A stretch of 64,000 nt of DNA from Saccharum officinarum (lineage: Eukaryota > Streptophyta > Magnoliopsida > Poales > Poaceae). The DNA lies in NCBI GenBank assembly GCA_020631735.1, contig CM036162.1, positions 93,296,401 through 93,360,400 of the forward strand. Reading direction: 5' to 3'. A model generated the notes under the pieces. That model was not told the DNA's origin. It worked only from the letters and a program-made list of their open reading frames with translations, and did not search any database. The position numbers and the translations under genes are program-made. Below, piece by piece: positions 48,801 through 59,962 of this stretch (positions are counted from its first letter, which is position 1; each line of letters begins with the position of its first letter).

Positions 48801-51172
48801 AAAAGTGTGTGAGACATACCTATTAAGACATACAAAAGATAGGTGCACAAGCATAGAATTTGCAGAATCAATAAAATCAAGCACATAATTCTGCTTCCAA
48901 AGCAACTTGTGTATCGAGCACACAATCAGGTGTAATTTCAAAAAGGATCTGTCGATACAACATTCGGGTGTTTTACCAGCCCTGAGCACTCGATTTTTTT
49001 CTTCACACTTTCTTCCTCCTCCCGATGTGCCGCCGCCGCCCACCGCCCCCCATGGCGCGGTAGGGTCTCGCCGGAGCTCCGCGGCCACGGCCGTGGCCAC
49101 AACCACGGCCACAGCCGTGGAGCTCCAGTGAGACTCTATCACGCCCACGGCAACCTCCATCTTCCCCTATCCCCGCTGCCGTCACAGCCATGGTCGTCCC
49201 CACCCCGACCTGGCCTGGCCGCCTCCTCCTCCGCCCACTCCGGCAGTGTCATTGCCGCCTCCGCCTCGCCGCCGTCTCTCCCATCCCCACCACCTGGCCT
49301 GCCTGCCTCACCAAAAATTCTTATAAGCCCGCCAGAGATGGAGAAAAAGAGAGGGAGAGGAATAGAAGAGGGAAAAATCGAGTGTTCCAACACTCGAGTG
49401 TTGTATAGTATTTCTCTTTTGAAAAGAACCTTGATTGCTATCAGCTCATGTACATAATCTAAGTTACTCTAGGACGCGATTGGTTGGCTTCCTCACCGAG
49501 CTTTGATCGCTATATGGCCCAGCAGAGTTCCTGTTTGGTTTGATCCATGTACAAACAAATGCACGGAAAATGCAGCCGGTCTTTAAGGAAACGCTCTCCT
49601 GCGCGCTCGCCCGTGCGTGCGGCCATCAAAACACAGATTTTTTTCCGCACGGGGCGAGCCAGGCCATGGGGCGGCTTTTGTGCAGAGCAAGCCTAGCCGA
49701 TACCCTAGACCAGGAAACCAACCAAGTGTGTATTGCATCTGGTGAGCTTGGTTGAGCCTCGTACATGCAACATATCACGCCCCTAATGTGCCAGTGGATG
49801 CAAGACCATATGAAATCATGTTTCAGTAGCAAACAACTTGTATAAAAATCAAATTAAATGAGAGGAGTCAAACCACACCAGCTAGCCTAACTCCACAAAG
49901 TGACCATATTTGTGTCTCTGTGCTTGTGGGTGAACTACAATTCCACTACAAATTAAGACATTGACCTGTAGCCACTAGCCACAAGGCTGCATCTATTGTT
50001 CTAGTTATTAAAAAAGGAATAAGGGTGCATACATACAATGCACTGTAAGTTCAAGAAGAAAACCCGTAGAAGTGTATAGCACCAACCTGTTTTGAGCTCC
50101 ACCTCTGAATATGCAATCTGCTGAAGCACGTACGGTTTAGAAGGAAGTGCCATGGATTTATTACTCGACCCCTGCACAGACATGTCACTGCTGAGCGAAC
50201 CACCTAATGTTGTCTTGATATCTTTCTCAAACATCGACCAGACGCCCTTGGTTTCGGATCCATGCTCGAGCAAGCACACTTTCTTTGTCCGATTGAGAAG
50301 CAGAACTGCGACCTTGGAGATCGGCCACATGGTCATCTCGGGGGAGTCCTTCGTGGGGTCGAGCGCCTCGGCAATGTCGCAGGCTTCAATGATTGCCTTG
50401 TTAGTAACCGAGAGCTCCGCCCTCACTCCGTTGCCAAGGCAGTTCTGCGCCTGGTTCAGGTACATGAGCAGATTATTGTTGCTGACGGTGAGGGAAGCGG
50501 ACAGGCAGAACCGATCGGGGCTGGCAAACTCAAGCTGCGGGAACTGCTTCCGGTGGTAGTAGTTGTACAGGAGAACCGTCGCATGGACCTGCGCAACGAC
50601 AAAACCACATCCATGGCGGCGTAGTGAGGTAAGTGGCAGACAAGTTATCGGAAAAACAAAAGCAAATCCCAAAAGCCCCAAGCACAAAACAAATAAGCCG
50701 CAGTAAGCTCCATGATGGCGCTGCGAGAAAAGCCGCAGCTCGATCGGCAATTGCAACAAAAAAAGTGTGTGATCAACACTAAGCGGAACAATGTTATAGA
50801 TCAGACAGTAGAAGCCGCGAATTCCGAATGCCGCAAGTACGTAGCACGCCGCGCGACCCAAATCCACCCCAGGAACGAATCGCACGGGGAGGAGGCGCAA
50901 GCCCCATGCTCCGTTCCTCAACCCCGATCGACCCTCCAGGAGACCCCGCCGCAACCGCGTCACAGCCCACGAAAAAGGAGCAATGGGTCAAGCACAGACA
51001 TCCTCACCTGACGCGCCACGGCCTCCTGAGTCTCAAGCGACAGGGCCTCCTCCTGGTCGACCTGGCCGCGCGGCAGCACCGGCGCCACGAGGTGCTCCAC
51101 CAGCAGCTCCACCGCGTCCTCCAGCTGCACCACCTCCTCGCTGCCACTGGCGCCGCCGCCTTCTTCCTCCAT
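45822..51172 (-). CDS. Uncharacterised plant protein, 12 exons, 645 aa
   Basis: Exons: 51172-51008, 50588-50087, 48790-48640, 48359-48252, 48138-47795, 47700-47630, 47500-47428, 47319-47246, 47133-47064, 46664-46501, 46428-46359, 45967-45822. All phases agree and the frame stays open to TAG at 45822. Introns are GT-AG except the one after exon 10, which uses a GC donor (CAG|GCAAGC). The N-terminus is acidic (EEEGGGASGSEEVVQLEDAV) followed by a well-ordered part with QVHATVLLYNYYHRKQFPQL. The middle (exon 5) is Lys/Ser/Asn-rich and probably disordered. Exon 10 has a basic NIKRKKLKEA stretch that could be a nuclear signal. I recall similar plant-only proteins without an assigned function and give no role. 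The start could be the Met one codon upstream (51175). Intron 2 contains a repeat copy (48950-49440). Confidence 0.82.
48950..49440 (+). repeat. Unclassified ~430-bp GC-rich repeat, copy 1 (intronic)
   Basis: It shares order and wording with 51895-52335 in inverse orientation: CACTCGATTTTTT.CTTCAC, CTTCCTCCT, GGTAGGGTCTCGCCG.AGCTCCG.GGCC, CCGCCTCGCCGCCGTCTCTCCC, TGGCCTGCCT, AAGCCCG...GATGGAGAA. It ends near TCCAACACTCGAGTGTTG, itself palindromic. The central AGCTCCGCGGCCACGG...CCGTGGAGCTCC could form a hairpin. No TIR/TSD pair could be fixed. Confidence 0.7.
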
Positions 51173-51521
51173 CACCGGAACCCAAGCAGCGTCCCGCGCC
51201 GCCTCTAGGGTTTTGCGCGGCGGGGGCTGGGGTTTTCTTGGAAGGGCAGGGGGCGGCCGCTGTTCCGACGAGGCGACGAGGGACTGGGATGGCAGGAAAT
51301 GGAAGGCAGGCGCGATCGTGCAGGGAGGGAGCCGTGAAAATGGAAAACGGTGGGTGTGCGGAGAGCGCAGGGGGGCGAGATCCGCCGTCCAAACGGGACC
51401 TGGTGGATCGGGGCCGTCCGAGGCGGCGTCACGAGGAGTTGGCCGCGGCGAAAGGCTGGCTAGCTGGCTGGCCTTGTGCTTGCGACTGGATTCTGATTCT
51501 AGGAACAGGCTTTTTGTCTGA

Positions 51522-51787
51522 GCCCGTGTTTACTTCCCGAATTCGGGTGGCCGAATCTGGTCCTGCTGCTATGTAGCAGCTTTTGTTTTGTAGTGCAAAA
51601 AATTATCCAAAAATTAATTAATTAGACTCAAAATGTTTGTTTCGCAAAGTACAATAAAACGGTGTAATTAGTTTTTGATTTCATCTACATTTAGTACTTC
51701 ATGCATTTGCCGACATTTTGATGTGATGGGGAATCTCCTTTTTGCACAGTGGAATTTGGGTGGTGGAATTGAGAACTAAACAAGGGC
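51522..51787 (+). mobile_element. Tourist-type MITE upstream of the 12-exon gene
   Basis: Inverted ends GCCCGTGTTTACTTC and (inverse) GCCCTTGTTTAGTTC with 3-bp duplication TGA (51519-51521, 51788-51790). The interior (GTGTAATTAGTTTTTGATTTCATCTAC, shown here in two parts: GTGTAATTAGTTTTTG and TTTCATCTAC) matches the MITE at 35048. It lies about 350 bases upstream of the start codon. Confidence 0.85.
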
Positions 51788-51894
51788 TGAGTTGCCGCTC
51801 CAGGTTCCACAAATCATCATTGGATGAGCTCAGGTTGTCAGGTACGGCGGATGGGCTGCGTTGCGACGTCCTGGGTTTTGAGTTTTGAGCGGTT

Positions 51895-52335
51895 TCTTAT
51901 ATGGAAACTAATTGTGACTTCTTTTGAAAAAAGAAACTTTCTTCTCCATCTTCAACGGGCTTAAAAGATATTTCTGGAAGGTAGGCAGGCCAGATGGCGG
52001 AGGCGGGAGAGACGGCGGCGAGGCGGAGGAGGCGGTGAGGCTGTCGGAGCAGGCGGTGGAGGAGGCAACCGGCCCGGGTTAGAACGAGGGCGGCCATGAC
52101 CATGACGGCGGCGGGAGTAAGGAAAGGAGGTCGCCGCCGACGCAGTAGGGTCTCGCTAGAGCCTCACGGCCACGGAGCTACGGCGAGACCCTACCGCACC
52201 ACGGCTAGGTGCTGGGCGGTGGGTGACGGGGGCGCGTCAAGGAGGAAGAAGACGTGAAGGAAAAAAATCAAGTATTCTGGGCACCACAAACACTCGAGTG
52301 ATGCGTAGACTTTGGAAGCAAGGTAGTAATGCATA
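51895..52335 (-). repeat. Unclassified ~430-bp GC-rich repeat, copy 2 (upstream)
   Basis: Reverse-oriented partner of 48950-49440. It also ends with CACTCGAGTG and contains the GTAGGGTCTCGC / GCGAGACCCTAC inverted pair. Lies beyond the MITE in the presumed promoter-distal region of the 12-exon gene. Confidence 0.7.
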
Positions 52336-52480
52336 GACATAGGAACCAAGGTAGATGGCGCATGCACAACGTTTATACCTACCTCAGGAGTCACCGGGGC
52401 ATTTGATTTCAGAGAGTGGCAGCCCAGCTTCAAAGGTCCCTACAATACTCACCTAGTATTTCGAAAAATTAAATAGTCTC

Positions 52481-52485
<5 letters not shown>

Positions 52486-52541
<56 letters not shown>
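52486..52541. repeat. (TA)n microsatellite
   Basis: About 28 TA units without interruption, immediately before a Stowaway-like sequence. Confidence 0.97.
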
Positions 52542-52542
<1 letters not shown>

Positions 52543-52701
52543 CAAGTATCATTCAATTAGTTGTGTAATTTAATTTTATAATAAATCTATTTCGAGATAT
52601 AAATGTTGATACTATTTTTTATAAATTTAGTCGAACTTAAAAGTAGTTGACTTCTAAAAAAATATGAGATAAACACTTATTTTGGGACAAGGAAAGTACA
52701 T
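52542..52701 (-). mobile_element. Stowaway-like MITE, one end recognisable
   Basis: On the minus strand it reads TACTTTCCTTGTCCCAAAATAAGTG, close to the common grass Stowaway end (given here in parts: TACTTTCCTTG, TCCCAAAATAAGTG). The other end has merged with the TA microsatellite, so the element is incomplete. Confidence 0.6.
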
Positions 52702-53870
52702 TCTAACTTAGTAGTGATAATTCTCTCACAAATTTCATATTTATGCATACATGCAAACTTAAAGCCAAAACATTTAAGCACATATGTGTAGGAGGAATTA
52801 TCACTACTTAGTTGAGTTTTGCGAAGCTTATCCAACTTATATCATGTTCTTCATACTTCTTGAGTTCTTGTGTTTTTTTGTGTGAATTGTGATATATACT
52901 AGAGTCCGTGTGTTTATACTAGTTGCCGTGAAGATATTATGAGCATTGAACTAAGATTAGTCTAGTTTGTCGTGTACTCATGTTCATAAGTACATGTCTC
53001 AATATGAGTGCTACTATATAAGCTATGAACCGTAAAATTAGCTTAATTATTTGTTAGTTTTACCATTGCCTATTGTTTAGATGGAAATATAGGTGTCAAA
53101 TTGTTATTATACAAGTTGATGTGATCGTAATTGCCATATTATTATTTGTTCTATCACAGATAGATCTGACAGATATTCACCCAACGGGTATTCACTAGGT
53201 GCGGGTGTAGGTGTAGGTATAAAATCTTATCTGCTAGATTTTGTGAGTGCAGGTAGGGTTTGATATTTTGGATATTCCCATGAACGGGTATTTGTTCTAT
53301 CTGCACCTTACTCAACCCGTTGCCATCCTTATCATTGGCTCGTGGGGTGGGAGCGTGCCCTGTCTCGAGGAGGTGGCCATCCAATGGCAAAGAGGTGCGA
53401 GGATGTGAGGGGACGAGTGGCGACACATGTCAGTTGGGTTGTGGGGACGAGTGAATTTGTATAGGGTTTGAGATCTCGAAATGACACAACTTTAGACCAT
53501 TCTCAGTGGAAGTTTTATCTATATATATTTTTTGCGATTATACAGTACAACTCAGACAATCACAACGGACACACGCTCACTCTTATAAACACACTATGGC
53601 ATGCAGATATTTATATGACGTGGCATCATTTTTAAGAAGAAAGAACGATTTTTAACTCATGAAATGCTATGGGAAAGCCTACGAAACAATATAATTGAAC
53701 TTTTATATTGACAATAGTTGTTTCATTCAATTTTTTTGATATTTTATTGATGTGGTCCTGTTGAAAATAACGCCACAATACTCTATACAGAAAACGGCCT
53801 CGGTGCTTAAACCAGTCGTAGGCGTAGGTTCACTTCTGATTTGAGACTTCAAATCGGTAGTGTTTGAGAC
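52702..53870. other. AT-rich intergenic DNA
   Basis: No gene, RNA or clear repeat boundary is visible. 53190-53320 repeats ACGGGTATT.G / GGGTGTAGGTGTAGG motifs weakly, as in degenerate retroelement leaders. Confidence 0.4.
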
Positions 53871-54371
53871 TCGCGGGTTTAAAACCAGTTGGTGGCTCCA
53901 ATCAAGAGCGAAACCACCTGCGATTGTCCACCCTAAAATCACAGATTTTGTATTACCAAGTGTACAATAAAAGTCACATCCACTTACACAATATTCATTT
54001 TTAAATAATATAAGCATTGATAAAGGTTGTGCCACAGAATTATTGAAAATCAAAGCAAATAGTTACGACTCTAGTGGACGTGATTATGGGTCTCATGCAG
54101 GCTCGCAAATATATACTTAACACACCCACCTTTATTCAAGCTTACATGTGAAATACTCAAACATTGTTTGCACAAGGTGTTATTTGGAACAGTAACACTG
54201 ATAAATTTTACTAAACAAAATCGTTACAAGTATTGCTTTCAGTCACAGTGAAGGTAGTCATACACTCTGTCCGCTCTGGTTGGGTTTGCATCATGCAGAT
54301 ACTATGAAACTATCTAAATCATGTCTCACTGAGTCCGGTCCAGCAAGGACAAGGGGTGAACCCATGTGAAG

Positions 54372-56768
54372 TCAGGAGATCTGAGAAAGAGTGGCCTTGA
54401 ACCAAGACCAATAATTTACCCGCAGGGGATCACATTTCTGCAGGATACAGCAAACAACGGTTGCAGGATCAGCATCTGCGGTTTCAGGATGGGAGCTCCT
54501 TATCGGTTCAAGAGTGGATTTAAGTTCATCTGAAGGCTGCAAACCAGTGCAGAGAAGATCGAGCAGCAAACTCAAAGCAAATACACAAGTCCAATCATTC
54601 TTCAGGACCTTGAAACAAACACCAGAGATGCGCTCGTCGTCTACTAGCAAGTTATTCTCACCCTTGTATAGACCCTTGAGGTATCTCCAGGGGCTTTCAT
54701 TCTGAGGGTTTGCTAGAATAGCTTCAATTGTGTAGTCTACTTCTGAATCGCGCACCACCGTAAGGCCACCAAGAAGCGGTGATCTTGTTATAACAAAGTA
54801 TCTCTGTTGGAAAACAAGTTAAACATACTTCAGTGCAAGCTAAATAGCTGATCCCAATTAGTCAGCAGAAAAAACACTTAGGAAGCAGCACAGGACACAG
54901 CAGAATGTAACAGGCAATATGAATGTCAAGAATAGACATACAATCAACTTTGCCCAGATTTGACCGATAGGTACGTAAAGCTACCTGTGTTCGTTACATG
55001 GTACAAACAAATTGCTTATATACATTTTTTTTACAAATAAAAGAGAGAATGTTTACATAGGCGACTGTGTAATTTCTATAATGCCATAGACTTTAAAATA
55101 CAGGAAGTAAATCAGAACAAGTGTATTGTTATCCAGACTAATTGGATGAAATTAACATGGGATGATCTATGAACTAAAATAATGAAGACAATGTAAGTTA
55201 AATTGCATAAAACTAGAAAAAAACTAGAAAATTTTAAGAGGCAAAGAATAAAGCATGACCTGATTCCAAGCTGAATTGTTGAAGATATCTTCCTTAAGTA
55301 GCTGGTTGCAGTACTCCAATTCAGTCTCCCATCCCCCAATGCTTGAAGAACCCACTACAACAATTGTAATTAAGCAATCCCGTTAGTAGAAGAAAGATTT
55401 CACTGATACTCAGCTTAGTACCCAAATTTGGAAATTTAGAAGTCAGAAAACGGGTACACATACCTGTCTATGAGACCAAGCATGGTAATTTTTTGCATCA
55501 ATAGCAAGTATCTTCATTGTGAATTCATTCTCTTTGTCTGCAATATCAGGTCCCAATTTCTCAGCAAGCCATCTCTTATGATGCCTGGTAATAAAATTGG
55601 GCCCTGGAGGGTTAGTCATGATTTCCAGAGCAAAGAAAAAAGATGAACAAAGTTCAAAAACTATGGAAGATATTTAGTCAAGATATTGCCAATGGTTCAC
55701 GCAAAACCTCCAGACACCAAAGAGAAGCTAGTTTCTGTGAATTACTAAATGTGAAAAAAGATTTGTATAATGAAACTCACCAGATTTGGTAATTTTTTGG
55801 ATTACATTCAGCAATTTTTCCGACAAATTTCATCTCCTCCAGTAAATCAAAATCTAGTGCCTCCAGAATAAGGCGCCGAAAATGCCAAACCTATCAAGTA
55901 GACAATTATTATGTAATGTCAAAAAAGTTATCAACAAAAGAATTGACTGGTCTAAAAATGAAATACATGATACAAACTAAAACAACATGGGAATAAGCTA
56001 GAGACAGCATAAAAAGTAATTCTCTGATACTACACAGCATGAGGGCTGTTCAAGAATTATAGCATACTGCATGAAGCATAACACAGGGAGAAAATTATGC
56101 CCAAGCAGTATGCCTTTGCCTTCTACAAAAATCATGGAGGATGATAAAGTATTCTGTATGATTGAATGATAGACAGTGTCAACATGAGAGTACAAACTTT
56201 CTAAAGCTGCAACTGGCTACAGGCTAGACTGGGTAGTTTACATGGAAAATTCCAACTTTCTAAAACTGGCTCCACGTCCACTGCTTGTTTCTACTTCTGT
56301 AGCAGTGTTGCATACTCATAATTGAACAAGACGAGTAGTGGATAACAAATTGTCTCCATTGTAGTCATTGAAGCTCATCACTAACACTTGGTTTCAAGTC
56401 AAAATTGAAACTAAATGGTTGAACCTCCATAGTAAAAGTAGTATATTTTCCCTTAAAAAAATCATTCTTACTTGACCATAGAAACTTTAAGTTTCAAATA
56501 ACCCCATAAAAATAAAGTAGGCCAAGAAAAAAGGGGGAATTCTCACGGTGTAGTTGCCGGGGTTGAGCTCGATGGCCTCAGCGGTGAGGCGGAGAGCACG
56601 GGGGCTTCGCTCACCGATGAAGTAGAGGGCGCGGAAGTAATCCATGACCTCACGGAAGTCATCTCGGTAGGCGATGGGCACCACAGGGCTAGGCCCGTCG
56701 TCCTGCGGCACCGGCACCACATCGGCCAGTTCCGGCCAACTGCTGGGGCCTGACTTAGCGTGCTCCAT
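54372..56768 (-). CDS. FTA: Protein farnesyltransferase/geranylgeranyltransferase-I alpha subunit, with one frameshift in a G run
   Basis: Five exons: 56768-56547, 55890-55781, 55584-55464, 55354-55260, 54803-54372. Exon 1 encodes [20 protein letters not shown]...GNYT and exon 2 [20 protein letters not shown]. Exon 3 encodes [18 protein letters not shown]...WSHRQ, and exon 5 runs from [13 protein letters not shown] to ATLSQIS. The repeated W/H/R motifs are those of the prenyltransferase alpha repeats. This subunit pairs with FTase or GGTase-I beta to prenylate CaaX proteins in the cytosol. With six G at 55332-55336 the phases would close to 326 residues, the normal size. The sequence shows five, breaking exon 4. 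All other splice sites are sound, so this is either a sequencing error or a very young null. It is the likely parent of both arm pseudogenes. Confidence 0.85.
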
Positions 56769-56785
56769 GGGCGATGAGTCCAGTT

Positions 56786-57355
56786 GCTCACCAGGGTTGG
56801 ACCCAGTAAAGGACTGATAATTTTTGCCAAAAAAAAGGAAGTTAGTAGGCATAATACTACATGTATACTAAACCTGTAATTAGATCAGATCCGAATAAAA
56901 ATAGCTTAAGTAATTGCGCTATTCAAATCTACAAACAGAAAAGTCAGCAGCAAGATAAGTGAAAAAACACAAAGGACCAAACAATAATGTTGCCTAACGA
57001 TTGTTCAAGCACACTATTATTATACTTGAATCATTCTGTCCTTTTCAGTTTGGCAGGTTAATTTGTTATTTTCCATATCAACATAGTGCGGCGGTGTGCA
57101 GCCACAAGATTCATTTTGGTATCAACACAGATCAATAAAGATTCAGTTTTCAGACATCAACACACATCACACAGAGATTCAAACTTAAGGTAATTAATTT
57201 TCGTGTTCTTTTCATGGAACAGCCACCAGCCACAGGGGCAGACCCAGTAAAGGACATGAGTGTACACATGTACACCCAATAATTTTTGCAAAGCAATCAA
57301 AGTTAGTAGGCATAATATATGCATATACACTTGAAATTAGATTCAGATCCGATTA
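56786..57355 (-). repeat. Duplicated ~110-bp block upstream of FTA
   Basis: The blocks at about 56790-56895 and 57240-57355 share GACCCAGTAAAGGAC, AATAATTTTTGC, AAAGTTAGTAGGCATAATA (second copy; GAAGTTAGTAGGC in the first) and AGATCCGA. The proximal block abuts the FTA start codon region. The intervening 56900-57235 is AT-rich with no gene. Confidence 0.7.
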
Positions 57356-57365
57356 CGAACAGTAT

Positions 57366-57490
57366 GTTAGGGTTTGGGCGCAAGGTTTCGCACAGCAGGA
57401 AGGGAAGACCAAGGAGAGGCCGTACCAACGAATTACGTTAAGGTTTGGGCGCACGGCTTCGCACAGCAGGAAGGAAGACCAAGGGGAGGG
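57366..57490 (+). repeat. Tandem ~70-bp direct repeat
   Basis: AGGTTTGGGCGCA...GCACAGCAGGAAGG and AAGACCAAGG.GAGG occur twice with a spacing of about 70 bases, near 57368 and 57440. Probably part of the GC-rich FTA upstream region; no coding evidence. Confidence 0.75.
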
Positions 57491-58654
57491 AATGCCTGGT
57501 GGTGCTCGTCGCCGGCGAAGGTGGCGGACAGCAGCGACGGCCGACCCAGTCGTTGGTGAGTGGGGGGTTGCGCGCATGCTTAGGGTGATGGAAGAAGACA
57601 AGGCAGAGTAGGGTTGCAGCATACAGCTACAAGCGGATTGGGTGCGTAATGACATTTTTAGAGCGAGGGCCGGTCTGAGGCTGGAGCAGAATCAAGCAGA
57701 CGAGAGGGACCGAGAGGGACGAGCAGTTGGCGTGGGAAGGAGAGAGAAGATAGTGGCGCTGTGCGGACGGAGACCTACCTGTGGAGCTGTGTGCCCGGCC
57801 GCGCCGGAGCCGGTTGCGGGGACACCGGGACTGCAGAGGGCGGACGCGACGCCAGAGCTGGTCGCGAGGACGATGGGCCCCCAGGTGGTGCTCGACCGAG
57901 CGCGGTCTCTTCTCCGGGTTGCGGCGCGGCGAGCTTCGGCGGCGAGCGGAGGGAAGAGATCGGCCGCGAGCGAGACGAGTTCAGGCGGCCCTCAGCGGAT
58001 GGATCGGGAGGGAGAAGAGAGAGTAGAGAAAATAAAAAGACTACTGACAGTGACAGATGGATCTAACGTAGAAATTTTACAGGAATTTTAAAGAAACCTG
58101 TTTATTTTTTTTAAAAAAACTTAGGTACGAGAAAATTTCTCACGTTCCACGATCCACCGCTCCCGAGGGCCCTCCGTTCCTTGCTAATATCAAAGTTACA
58201 TTATTTACACCATAAAAATATGTCAATGAGGTGTTTTAGACATACAGTAGTTTTGATAATATGAGCAGAACAAATTAAGCGACGGGAAGGATTGCATCTC
58301 ATAGAAACGATACTCCTGAAAACAAATGGAGCTATTTTGGACGGGATTTCAGTTTTTGGAAGGACTAGCGCACGTACATCCAGCCGCAGGAGGCGTTCAG
58401 ACGTGCTCCCATTCATGCGCATCCACCATGCCCCGTCCCAACCTGTCCCATGTAACAGAAGCACGCCCCATTCTGTCCCCGTAATAGAAAAGCGCATGTA
58501 CCCCGTAGCACCATAATTGATAGGAGCGCACCGTCGCGCCCGCCTCACCTTGCCTACGGATGCGCGCTATGGAGACGTCTGCCAGTCTCAGACGTCCGCA
58601 CAGTGACCCAGAGCAGCGCCCCAACAACAGCAGGGGTTGCGGCAGGTGGGTCAC
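57491..58654. other. GC-rich FTA upstream region and unassigned sequence
   Basis: 57640-58060 is GC-rich with overlapping open frames on several frames but no domain or conserved partner. It may include the FTA promoter or a repeat. 58100-58654 has no supported feature. Confidence 0.4.
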
Positions 58655-59060
58655 ATTATAACATGTGGAACACCCAATCTACTTTTAAAACATCCAGATG
58701 CAACACTTGCAACGTACGTCTTAAGACAGATGCAACACTTGAAAAATGCGTCTGAGACACTTGCAAAACACACCTAAAAAACAATTGAAAATCATTGCAA
58801 AACATATGCAACATGTAGATAGACACTTGCAAAATATATGTGAAACATATGCAATATCTAGATAAACACACTTGCAACATACGTCTGAAAAAGCAGATGA
58901 AACATTAGAAACTGACGTTTGCAACATACGTGTACAATCATTACAACATATGCAACATCCCGATCTATTTTTGCAACATCCATAAAAAACAACTACAACA
59001 TATCTCTGAAACATCTGAAACACTTGAAACATATATTTGCAACATGCAGTTTTAGCGTAA
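58655..59060 (-). repeat. Quasi-periodic GCAACAT/GAAACA array
   Basis: Dozens of variants of TTGCAACATA, CACTTGCAAAACATATG and TCTGAAACA occur at roughly 10-30 base spacing with no fixed period. The minus strand translates to cysteine-rich gibberish. The flanking GACGTCCG (58590) and GGACGTCC (59580) hint that it lies inside a larger, unclassified element. Confidence 0.7.
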
Positions 59061-59664
59061 CATCTCCTTGGTGCTTGGAAGAATGGAGGATCATATGCGT
59101 GTGAAGTTCACCAGTGTAGAGCTCGCCTGTAGCACGAAGATTGCCGCTCCGGTGAAGAAGGTTGGCGGGTCACTCCGATGGAGAGAGAGTGCCAGGGGAA
59201 GGCCTACTAGTCGTCGCTCCTGGCACGAGCCATCGTCAGAAAGGAAGAGAAGCAATCGGGCGGGCGCGATGTAGAACAGAAGCCACGCAACGGACGATGA
59301 GAGTGGTGGAGAGAGAGGAAGGCGAGCGACATCGCTCGGGCGCGGTGGACAGGAAGGATGGTGGTCGGCCGAGTGCGGTGGAAAGGAAGATGGTGGTCGG
59401 CCGAGCACGATGGCGATTCGAGAGTGGGTTCGAGAATGGGTGCAGGAGCGGTGACGATTCGAGAGAAAAGTGAAGAGTAGAGTTTTTTTATTAAGCAGCG
59501 TGAGATAGCATCAGGGTGAGTGGCAGTATTGGACCGTTCTGGTGGCATAGAGGCCCACCAATGCAAGTGTCCAAATGATCGGACGTCCTATCCACATTAT
59601 TTTCGTTTCAGTTTAAGAGTTGATCAAGATGACACAGACATGTGATGCATGTTGGGTGCCATGG
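59061..59664. other. Unassigned sequence right of the repeat array
   Basis: Purine-rich with overlapping frames in both strands and no recognisable domain. Probably the remaining part of the element containing the array. Confidence 0.35.
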
Positions 59665-59962
59665 TGAAAGGTCCAAATTGGCTAGAGATGGGGTGAATAG
59701 CCTAAATTAAAACTCTACAAATTACTAGAGCAAAGATTAGTACCACAAATGATGATAAATGCAGTTTGCTCTAGCTCTAAGTGTTAAGCAAGCCACCTAG
59801 TTGCAATTCTAGTTATCTAATGTCTATGACACACACAAGCTAGGTTGCTACAACTACTACTACCTAGAGTGCTAGCAACAAGAACAAGCACAACTAAACA
59901 AGTTATAACACAAGGTAAAGATGCGGTAAGTAAACGATGGAAAGATGATATTATACTGACGT

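Larger units (their letters stand above)
39369..48893 (-). repeat. Right arm of the large inverted duplication
   Basis: This is the reverse complement of 1-9639. It contains the 3' exons of the 12-exon gene, the truncated FTA pseudogene, the solo LTR with its AAAGC target duplication, and the same GC-rich stretch near 39850-40400. The inner edge matches the left arm base for base up to the point where the left arm enters the N gap. This arm lies in continuous sequence joined to the 5' exons of the 12-exon gene, so it is the more trustworthy copy. Confidence 0.93.

Noticed and set aside
57642..58091. 149-codon open frame upstream of FTA
   Set aside because: Compositionally biased, overlapped by two other long frames, no recognisable domain.
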